A stretch of DNA of 7,154 nucleotides. Source: an uncultured Gammaproteobacteria bacterium (GTDB taxonomy: Bacteria; Pseudomonadota; Gammaproteobacteria; UBA9214). The stretch is from positions 1 through 7,154 of the forward strand of contig CAJQPV010000292.1 of the NCBI GenBank assembly GCA_905480305.1, given 5' to 3'. Each line of letters opens with the position of its first letter. Position 1 is the first letter of the stretch. Positions 1 through 5,028 of the stretch are shown piece by piece. The notes under the pieces were generated by a model that did no database searches, was not told the DNA's origin, and was given only the letters and a program-made list of their open reading frames with translations. The position numbers and the translations under genes were made by a program.

Positions 1-2
1 CT

Positions 3-551
3 CTAGTATTTTATGAAGTGCTCGCGATAGAAGCGCAGCTCTCGAATAGAATCACGCGTGTCATCCAGCGCCAGGTGTGAACCACCCTTCTTGAAACCGT
101 TCAGCGTAGTCGGGGGCGCCCAGCGTTTGATCAATTCCTTGACCGTGCTGACATCAAGATTGCGGTAATGAAAGAAAGCTTCCAGTTCCGGCATGCAACG
201 CGCCATAAAACGGCGGTCCTGACAGATGCTGTTGCCACACATGGGTGAAGCCCCGGCCGGCACATGCTCACTGAGGAATTCGATGGTCTGCTTCTCGGCA
301 TCCGCCTCCGTCAGGGTGCTTTTGCGCACGCGCTCGGTCAGACCTGACTTGCCATGCTGCTTGGTATTCCATTCATCCATTCCATGGAGCAAATCATCCG
401 GCTGATGAATCGCCAGCACCGGACCTTCGGCCAGAATATTCAGCTGAGCATCGGTCATAATGGTTGCGATTTCAATAATACTGTCGTTGACAGTATCCAG
501 TCCGGTCATTTCCAGATCAATCCAGATCAGGTTGTTGGGGTCTAGCGTCAT
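3..551 (-). CDS. orn: Oligoribonuclease (3'-5' exoribonuclease, DEDDh family)
   Basis: This 182-residue protein is a full-length oligoribonuclease, the enzyme that degrades 2-5 nt RNA fragments, including pGpG from c-di-GMP breakdown, to mononucleotides in the cytoplasm. The DEDDh catalytic set is visible: D12 and E14 in the IDLEMTGLD motif, D112 in CQDRRF, and H159 with D164 in [11 protein letters not shown] (HxAxxD). The C-terminal FYREHF is also typical. Length matches the usual 180-185 residues. The ATG at 551 is preceded by a good ribosome site (AAGGAAG, about 9 nt away). The stop TAG lies at 3-5, so the gene is complete. It is transcribed away from the M48-rsgA chain; an orn/rsgA association is well known in gammaproteobacteria. 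Identification is from family motifs and is near certain. Confidence 0.97.
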   Translation of the reverse strand: MTLDPNNLIWIDLEMTGLDTVNDSIIEIATIMTDAQLNILAEGPVLAIHQPDDLLHGMDEWNTKQHGKSGLTERVRKSTLTEADAEKQTIEFLSEHVPAGASPMCGNSICQDRRFMARCMPELEAFFHYRNLDVSTVKELIKRWAPPTTLNGFKKGGSHLALDDTRDSIRELRFYREHFIKY

Positions 552-580
552 GAAACTGCTCTTCCTTCCAAAGATTAAGG

Positions 581-609
581 TTGAGTCGCATTGTAGCAGA
601 GGCTAATCT
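581..609 (+). promoter_or_regulatory. Weak sigma-70-like promoter for the M48-rsgA chain
   Basis: TTGAGT (581-586) and TAATCT (604-609) are separated by exactly 17 bp and point towards the M48 gene, giving an expected leader of roughly 28 nt before the ATG at 644. Matches are modest (4/6 and 3/6). The element overlaps the orn -10 on the other strand, so the two promoters would compete if both are real. Confidence 0.3.
590..598 (-). promoter_or_regulatory. Putative extended -10 promoter of orn
   Basis: On the minus strand TGC-TACAAT (TACAAT complementary to 590-595) is an extended -10 element with 5/6 match to TATAAT, about 40 nt upstream of the orn start. No good -35 hexamer lies at 16-18 nt, which fits the extended -10 class. 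It is the best promoter candidate in the divergent gap but rests on sequence match only. Confidence 0.45.
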
Positions 610-643
610 TCCACAAGACAGAAAACCGGAACTATTATCACTT

Positions 644-1894
644 ATGCACACATTTACCCTGTTGTTTTTGATTGCCCTTGCCGGATCGCTGGCATTACGG
701 TTCTGGCTGGCGACCCGGCAACTGCTTCACGTCAGGAAATATCGGGACAGCGTCCCCGACTCTTTTGCCGGCAAGGTGCCACTCAAGGACCATCACAAGG
801 CTGCTGACTACACCATCACCAATACACGCATCGGCATGATCGCACTCGCCTATGACAGCTTGCTGTTGCTCGGCTGGACACTCGGCGGCGGCCTCGACTG
901 GCTGGATAAAAACTGGCTTGCCGCCGGACTGCACCCGGTTATAACCGGTGTCGGCGTCATCCTCAGCGCCATGGTCATCATGACGTTGCTGGATTTGCCT
1001 TTCAGCCTGTACCACACCTTTGTCATCGAGGAGCGCTTTGGCTTTAACCGTTCCACACTGAAGGTCTTTATCATCGACATGTTGAAGAATGCCCTGCTGC
1101 TGGCAATCATCGGTGTACCCATGATTGCGCTGGCGCTATGGATCATGGAAGCCTCCGGAGGTCTGTGGTGGTTTTATGTGTGGGCGGTATGGATGGCATT
1201 CACGCTGGTCATGTTCTGGGCCTACCCGGCGGTGATTGCACCGCTGTTTAACAAGTTCTCTCCGCTCGACAACGACGCACTCAAGCAACGCATTCAGACA
1301 TTGCTGGATAAATGCGGTTTTCGCAGCAAGGGAATTTTTGTTATGGACGGCTCCAAACGTTCCGGTCACGGCAATGCCTACTTCACCGGTTTTGGCAGCA
1401 ACAAACGCATCGTATTCTTTGACACCCTGCTGGAATCCCTGAGCCCGGAAGAGATCGAGGCGGTTCTCGCACATGAACTCGGGCACTTCAAGTTAAAACA
1501 TATCCAGAAACGTTTGCTGTCCACCTCTGCATTAAGCCTTTCGGCACTGGCACTACTGGGATGGCTCGCCGGCCAGGACTGGTTTTACCAGGGACTGGGG
1601 GTAAGCCAGCCCTCCTCGTGGATGGCTCTGATGCTGTTTCTGATGGTATTACCGGTATTCACCTTCTTTATACAACCGCTGATGTCGCTGCTGTCACGCA
1701 AACACGAGTTTGAAGCCGATGCCTATGCCGTACAGCAGTCCAGTGGCGCAGATTTGATACATGCGCTGGTAAAAATGTACCGGGAGAACGCCAGCACACT
1801 AACGCCCGACCCGTTGTATTCAGCGTTCCACGATTCCCACCCGCCGGCACCCGTGCGAATCTCACACATAGCCGCTAACATGAGCACCACCTGA
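644..1894 (+). CDS. M48 family (Ste24-like) integral-membrane zinc metallopeptidase
   Basis: A 416-residue membrane protease of the M48 / CAAX-prenyl-protease-1 type. It has an N-terminal M48_N-like membrane region followed by the catalytic domain. The zinc motif HELGH is at residues 277-281 and the third ligand is E357 in HEFEADAYA. Hydrophobic segments are near residues 2-20, 63-82, 98-120, 150-168, 175-195, 292-311 and 326-348, consistent with the seven-span Ste24 fold. Bacterial members are thought to act in membrane-protein quality control; bacteria lack prenylated CAAX substrates, so the substrate here is unknown. An in-frame TTG at 581 would add 21 polar residues ahead of the first membrane span. 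I prefer the ATG at 644 because it gives the usual family length and starts directly with the span. It is first in a chain with the cytochrome, pterin dehydratase and rsgA genes. Confidence 0.9.
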   Translation: MHTFTLLFLIALAGSLALRFWLATRQLLHVRKYRDSVPDSFAGKVPLKDHHKAADYTITNTRIGMIALAYDSLLLLGWTLGGGLDWLDKNWLAAGLHPVITGVGVILSAMVIMTLLDLPFSLYHTFVIEERFGFNRSTLKVFIIDMLKNALLLAIIGVPMIALALWIMEASGGLWWFYVWAVWMAFTLVMFWAYPAVIAPLFNKFSPLDNDALKQRIQTLLDKCGFRSKGIFVMDGSKRSGHGNAYFTGFGSNKRIVFFDTLLESLSPEEIEAVLAHELGHFKLKHIQKRLLSTSALSLSALALLGWLAGQDWFYQGLGVSQPSSWMALMLFLMVLPVFTFFIQPLMSLLSRKHEFEADAYAVQQSSGADLIHALVKMYRENASTLTPDPLYSAFHDSHPPAPVRISHIAANMSTT

Positions 1895-1908
1895 AACGGA
1901 GACAACCC

Positions 1909-2190
1909 ATGAAAACATTAATATCTGCATTCTTCACAACTGCTGTGTTAGCTGCAAGTCAGACAGTTGTTGCGACCGACATCAATCTTGGCAAGTCACT
2001 GCAACAGAAAAACTGCATGAGCTGTCATGACGATGGCATCTATAGCCGCGAAGATCGTCGGGTTACTTCCAGTGACGCCCTGCGCGCACAGGTCCAGCGC
2101 TGCGAGACCAATCTCAACCTGCAATGGTTTCCGGAAGATGTTGATGCTGTTATCGAGTATCTGAACACCAGCTATTACAAATTCCAGTAA
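1909..2190 (+). CDS. Small periplasmic c-type cytochrome, monohaem
   Basis: A 93-residue exported protein. Residues 1-22 form a signal peptide (MKT, hydrophobic core, probable cleavage after VVA), followed by about 71 mature residues. The haem c attachment motif CMSCH is at 36-40, with C36/C39 for the thioether bonds and H40 as proximal ligand. After H40 there is no methionine and no other histidine, so the usual distal Met ligand of class I cytochromes is not visible. A lone C65 and an aromatic, acidic C-terminus (WFPEDVDAVIEYLN...YYKF) complete the protein. The GGAG at 1898-1901 gives a good ribosome site, 14 bp after the M48 stop. The role is likely electron transfer or haem/redox sensing in the periplasm; the partner is unknown. 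The cytochrome assignment is firm, the function is not. Confidence 0.85.
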   Translation: MKTLISAFFTTAVLAASQTVVATDINLGKSLQQKNCMSCHDDGIYSREDRRVTSSDALRAQVQRCETNLNLQWFPEDVDAVIEYLNTSYYKFQ

Positions 2191-2195
2191 CCATC

Positions 2196-2546
2196 ATGTC
2201 TGCACTCAGCCTGACCGGCAAACACTGCAAACCGCTCGACAGCAGCAGCGTACCACTAAGCGGTGAGCAGGCCGGAGAGTTGGCGAAACAACTCCACAAC
2301 GACTGGTCAGTTGATGCCGGCGGCAAGGAAATCTGCCGCCGCTTCAAATTTAAAAACTACTACGAAACAATGGCCTTTGTGAATGCCATGGCCTGGATTG
2401 CGCACGCCGAGGACCATCACCCCGATATTGAAGTCGGCTATAACCGCTGCCTCATTCGTTACAGCACCCATTCTGTTGGTGGCCTGTCCGAAAACGACTT
2501 CATCTGCTGCGCAAAAATTGATGCGCTGCTGCCTGCCACCAGTTAA
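2196..2546 (+). CDS. phhB: Pterin-4a-carbinolamine dehydratase (4a-hydroxytetrahydrobiopterin dehydratase)
   Basis: A 116-residue PCD/DCoH-family protein that dehydrates 4a-hydroxy-tetrahydropterin to the quinonoid dihydropterin, recycling the cofactor of aromatic amino acid hydroxylases. The catalytic residues stand out as H74-H75-P76 (EDHHP), H92 (STHS) and D101 (END). The +17 and +9 spacing of H92 and D101 from H75 equals that of the well-studied mammalian enzyme (H61/H62, H79, D88). The N-terminal KxCxPL-type segment is usual for bacterial members. The start is 5 nt after the cytochrome stop with no clear Shine-Dalgarno, suggesting translational coupling. No phenylalanine hydroxylase gene is in the window; comparative work has also linked orphan PCDs to molybdopterin metabolism, so the physiological substrate is open. 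The symbol phhB is given by family, not by proven pathway. Confidence 0.92.
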   Translation: MSALSLTGKHCKPLDSSSVPLSGEQAGELAKQLHNDWSVDAGGKEICRRFKFKNYYETMAFVNAMAWIAHAEDHHPDIEVGYNRCLIRYSTHSVGGLSENDFICCAKIDALLPATS

Positions 2547-2577
2547 ACCACTACTATATGCCTGCAAGGTTCCCTGA

Positions 2578-2603
2578 CTGTCACCCGGCTCCACGCGGGA
2601 CAG
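2578..2603 (+). promoter_or_regulatory. Possible hairpin over the rsgA ribosome-binding site
   Basis: CTGT (2578-2581) pairs with ACAG (2600-2603) and CCCG (2584-2587) with CGGG (2596-2599), with a 2-nt bulge and an 8-nt loop. The 3' arm contains the only Shine-Dalgarno-like GGGA before the rsgA start, so the fold could limit rsgA initiation. The stem is short; this is a suggestion from base pairing only. Confidence 0.25.
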
Positions 2604-2615
2604 AGCTTGTCATTG

Positions 2616-3527
2616 ATGTCTGAAACAGCTGCAAACAGACCGCTGCAAGGCCTTGTCATCGTCAACTACGGCAAGAACCAGCTGGTGGAAGCCACCGACG
2701 GGGACATCCATCGTTGCGTGGCACGCCGTGGCCTGCCACAGATCGTGTGCGGCGATGAAGTGGAATGGCAACCGACCGGCAAGAAAACAGGTGTCATCGA
2801 AACCCTGCTGCCTCGTCGCACCACACTGTTACGTGCCGATGGCAACAAGGGACATCGTGCACTGGCGACCAACATAGACCAGGTCATCATTGAAGCGGCG
2901 CTGGAACCGGCGCTGGACTATTACCTGATCGATAAATATATCGTAGCCGCAGAACTCGCCAACATAACGCCACTGGTGGTCATCAACAAGTCCGACCTGA
3001 TCCGGCCGGAAGATCGGGAACGCATTGACAGGCTGAAAGCCGAATACAGCAATATCGGCTATAGCGTGCTGCTAACCAGCGTACTTGAAAATACCGGCAT
3101 AGAGGAATTCATCAACCACCTGACAGACAAGACCAGCATCCTGGTTGGCCAGTCCGGCGTTGGCAAGTCATCCCTGATCAAGCGGTTGCTGCCGGCACGC
3201 GATATTGAGGTTGGCAAACTCTCGGCCGCCTCCGGACTCGGCAAGCACACCACCACCTCGACCACGCTGTACCACCTGCCCCGCGGTGGCAAGCTGATTG
3301 ACTCACCGGGTGTGCGTGACTTTCATCTCGGCGAGGTTGATGGCAGCGATCTCGCGTATGGTTTCCGGGAAGTTCAGGCTTACCTCGGTCAGTGCCGTTT
3401 CAATGATTGCCGACATTTGTCAGAACCACACTGCGCCGTCATTGCAGCAGTGGCTGCGGGTGATGTGCTTGAACGCCGCCTGGAAAGTTACCGGCGATTA
3501 TTACAACCCGAGAAATACAAACCGTAG
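2616..3527 (+). CDS. rsgA: Ribosome small-subunit-dependent GTPase A (circularly permuted GTPase)
   Basis: RsgA (YjeQ) binds the 30S subunit late in assembly and hydrolyses GTP to release factors such as RbfA. Counting from a TTG at 2607, the domains run as follows. An N-terminal OB fold is at about 13-75. The GTPase motifs are in circularly permuted order: G4 NKSD 127-130, G5 TSVLENTG 157-164, P-loop GQSGVGKS 181-188, G2 HTTT 214-217 and G3 DSPG 232-235. A C-terminal zinc motif uses C263, C268, H270 and C276 (CRFNDCRHLSEPHC). The permuted order is diagnostic. The TTG at 2607 has GGGA 6 nt upstream, while the ATG at 2616 has only a weak GAG; they differ by three residues and I list the ATG. 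The stop TAG is part of a GTAG that begins a REP unit. At about 303 residues the protein is shorter than the E. coli version but within the family range. Confidence 0.95.
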   Translation: MSETAANRPLQGLVIVNYGKNQLVEATDGDIHRCVARRGLPQIVCGDEVEWQPTGKKTGVIETLLPRRTTLLRADGNKGHRALATNIDQVIIEAALEPALDYYLIDKYIVAAELANITPLVVINKSDLIRPEDRERIDRLKAEYSNIGYSVLLTSVLENTGIEEFINHLTDKTSILVGQSGVGKSSLIKRLLPARDIEVGKLSAASGLGKHTTTSTTLYHLPRGGKLIDSPGVRDFHLGEVDGSDLAYGFREVQAYLGQCRFNDCRHLSEPHCAVIAAVAAGDVLERRLESYRRLLQPEKYKP

Positions 3528-3573
3528 CAGCGGCTTGCAGCCGCGAATCGCGGACAAGGTCCGCTGCTGCAAC
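3524..3573 (+). repeat. REP-type unit with two hairpins, starting on the rsgA stop codon
   Basis: The unit begins with the tetranucleotide GTAG (3524-3527), whose TAG is the rsgA stop. Two perfect 6-bp hairpins follow: GCGGCT-TGC-AGCCGC (3530-3544) and GCGGAC-AAG-GTCCGC (3550-3564). A GTAG-type tetranucleotide next to a GC-rich palindrome is the classic layout of REP sequences mobilised by REP-associated tyrosine transposases (RAYT). No RAYT gene is in the window. Family membership is inferred from the layout, not from a database match. Confidence 0.7.
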
Positions 3574-3675
3574 GATAGATATATCTGTGGGGTGGGTCAT
3601 TGCTGAGGTGATCGCGCATGCGATGTGCTCCTGCAGCAATAGATACACCCCCAGGCGCGGACCTTGTCCGCGATT
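3546..3675. repeat. 130-bp nested inverted repeat (REP pair / BIME or MITE-like)
   Basis: AATCGCGGACAAGGTCCGC at 3546-3564 is repeated as an exact 19-bp inverted copy at 3657-3675, with 92 nt between them. Each arm is itself a 6-bp hairpin. Inside, further arms face each other in order: GGGGTG (3589-3594) with CACCCC (3646-3651); ATTGCTGAGG (3599-3608) with CCTGCAGCAAT (3630-3640, one bulged base); and a central hairpin ATCGC-GCAT-GCGAT (3611-3624). AGATATATCT (3577-3586) is a separate 10-bp palindrome. CTCC (3628-3631) reads GGAG on the minus strand beside the central hairpin, the tetranucleotide position of a REP. It fills the gap between two convergent operons and probably also works as a two-way terminator. 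No flanking target-site duplication is obvious. Confidence 0.75.
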
Positions 3676-3684
3676 GATCGTGAA

Positions 3685-4032
3685 TCAGCCCGGAGGCCAG
3701 GCCATCGGGCGGCCGCCCAGCACGTGCAGATGGATATGGTAAACAGACTGGCCAGCTTCCGCATTACAATTCATTACCAAACGGTAGCCCGGCCCGGCGA
3801 CACCCTCATCGGCTGCAATTTTTTGTGCCGCAAGATACATCCTGCCGACCAGCCCGGCATGTTCGGGCGTCAGATCATTCACTGTTGAAATATGTGTTTT
3901 CGGAATCACCAGCACATGCATCGGGGCCTGCGGATTGACATCGCGAAAAGCCAGCACCTCATCATCCTCGAATACGATATCCGGCTTGATCTCCCCGGCA
4001 ACCATTTTGCAAAATAAACAATCAGCCATCAT
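3685..4032 (-). CDS. HIT-family protein, HINT-type nucleotide hydrolase
   Basis: A 115-residue histidine-triad protein. The triad HIHLH with H99, H101 and H103 lies near the C-terminus, in the usual HINT position. The N-terminal C5-x2-C8 pair together with H47 and the triad region is typical of zinc-containing HINT proteins. These dimeric cytoplasmic enzymes hydrolyse purine nucleoside phosphoramidates and aminoacyl-adenylates; the in vivo substrate is rarely known. Two ATGs are adjacent (4032 and 4029). The strong AGGAG (complement of 4038-4042) lies 5 nt from the first and 8 nt from the second, so the protein may begin at 4029 (MADCLFC). The recR stop and the first ATG share one base (TGATG), so translation is probably coupled to recR. 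It is the last gene of the leftward operon; the REP cluster follows its stop by 9 bp. Confidence 0.93.
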   Translation of the reverse strand: MMADCLFCKMVAGEIKPDIVFEDDEVLAFRDVNPQAPMHVLVIPKTHISTVNDLTPEHAGLVGRMYLAAQKIAADEGVAGPGYRLVMNCNAEAGQSVYHIHLHVLGGRPMAWPPG

Positions 4033-4628
4033 CAGATCTCCTGGCGGCCGGCAAAGGCATGCAACAGAGTACCGCCGTCAATATATTCAAGTTCTCCACC
4101 CATCGGAACACCGTGGGCAATACGCGTCGGGCGCACACCGTGGGCACGCGCCATCTCGCTGACAAAGTGCGCGGTGGCCTCTCCTTCAACCGTCGGATTG
4201 GTTGCCAGGATCAGCTCCTTCACCTGCCCGGATGCAAGCCGTGACTCCAGCAAGTCGAGCCCAAGCGCCTCCGGACCAATACCGTCCAGCGGCGAAAGGT
4301 GTCCCATCAGTACGAAATACAAACCCTGGAAACCGGTGGACTGCTCCAGTGCCTGCACATCCGCCGGTGTCTCCACCACGCATAACAGGCTGCGATCACG
4401 GCGATAATTGCGGCACAGCGAGCAGATTGTCTCCTCGCTCAGCGTCCTGCATTCACTGCAATTACCCACCTTGTCCATTGCCAGGCCAAGCACTTCGGCA
4501 AGCTGACGTCCGCCATCGCGATTATGCTCCAGCAAATGAAAGGCCATCCGTTGTGCGGACTTTGGTCCGACACCGGGAAGACAACGCAGGCTTTCAATCA
4601 GACGCCCGATCAGGCGGGAAGTAGCCAT
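4032..4628 (-). CDS. recR: Recombination mediator protein RecR
   Basis: A 198-residue RecR, the length standard for the family. With RecO and RecF it loads RecA onto SSB-coated single-stranded gaps. The domain order is clear: a helix-hairpin-helix ([11 protein letters not shown], 17-27) for DNA binding, a four-cysteine zinc finger (C57, C60, C69, C72), and a Toprim domain starting at [10 protein letters not shown] with E86 and continuing through [15 protein letters not shown], where the non-catalytic RecR Toprim mediates RecO/RecF contact. Only 3 nt separate it from the ybaB stop and there is no strong Shine-Dalgarno, so translation probably depends on ybaB. Its stop overlaps the HIT gene start by one base. 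The dnaX-ybaB-recR order is widely conserved in Proteobacteria, which supports the call. Confidence 0.97.
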   Translation of the reverse strand: MATSRLIGRLIESLRCLPGVGPKSAQRMAFHLLEHNRDGGRQLAEVLGLAMDKVGNCSECRTLSEETICSLCRNYRRDRSLLCVVETPADVQALEQSTGFQGLYFVLMGHLSPLDGIGPEALGLDLLESRLASGQVKELILATNPTVEGEATAHFVSEMARAHGVRPTRIAHGVPMGGELEYIDGGTLLHAFAGRQEI

Positions 4629-4631
4629 CGG

Positions 4632-4955
4632 CTAGAACGGCAGTTTCATGCCTGCAGGCAGGTTCATTCCGCTGGTCAGCCCTGACATGCGCTCCTGGGT
4701 GGTCGACTCCACCTTGTGAGAGGCATCATTGATTGCCGCGGCAACCAGGTCCTCCAGCATGTCCTTGTCATCTGCCAGCAGGCTGTCATCAATCGCAACT
4801 CGTCGCACCTCGTGCTTACCGGTCATGGTCACCTTCACCATGCCGCCACCGGATTCTCCGGTTACTTCCAGGTTGGCCAGCTCTGCCTGGGCCTTTTCCA
4901 TATTCTCCTGCATTTCCTTGGCCTGCTTCATCAAATTACCGAGTCCGCCTTTCAT
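4632..4955 (-). CDS. ybaB: YbaB/EbfC family nucleoid-associated protein
   Basis: A 107-residue YbaB/EbfC protein, a small dimeric DNA-binding protein that coats the nucleoid. The N-terminus [16 protein letters not shown] and the following long helix, the central beta region with [19 protein letters not shown], and the acidic [17 protein letters not shown] helix are all family hallmarks. The C-terminus is the usual Gly/Met-rich tail ([16 protein letters not shown]). AGAGG, 8 nt before the ATG at 4955, is a good ribosome site. It sits 73 nt after dnaX and 3 nt before recR; this conserved placement is why it has long been suspected of a link to replication or repair, but that link is inference. 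No unusual features. Confidence 0.96.
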   Translation of the reverse strand: MKGGLGNLMKQAKEMQENMEKAQAELANLEVTGESGGGMVKVTMTGKHEVRRVAIDDSLLADDKDMLEDLVAAAINDASHKVESTTQERMSGLTSGMNLPAGMKLPF

Positions 4956-5028
4956 AGTCGTTACCTCTGTCTGTATTCCTGTTCTGTTGGATTGTCCCGC
5001 ACAGGGGAATAATTACTGTTGTGGCTAC

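Noticed and set aside
581..643. N-terminal extension of the M48 protease from a TTG start
   Set aside because: It adds 21 polar residues before the first membrane span, has AAGG directly against the TTG, and overlaps the divergent promoter region; the ATG at 644 gives the normal length.
695..1146. Two minus-strand frames opposite the M48 gene (98 and 106 codons)
   Set aside because: They are overlapping antisense shadows of a well-supported membrane protease, with no motifs or ribosome sites.
3546..3675. CRISPR array or integron attC site
   Set aside because: The repeats are inverted rather than regularly spaced direct repeats, there are no spacers, cas or integrase genes, and no attC R-box motifs.
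4202..4624. 140-codon open frame on the plus strand opposite recR
   Set aside because: It is antisense to a complete, motif-rich recR, has Pro/Arg/Ser-rich composition with no family features, and arises from recR codon bias.
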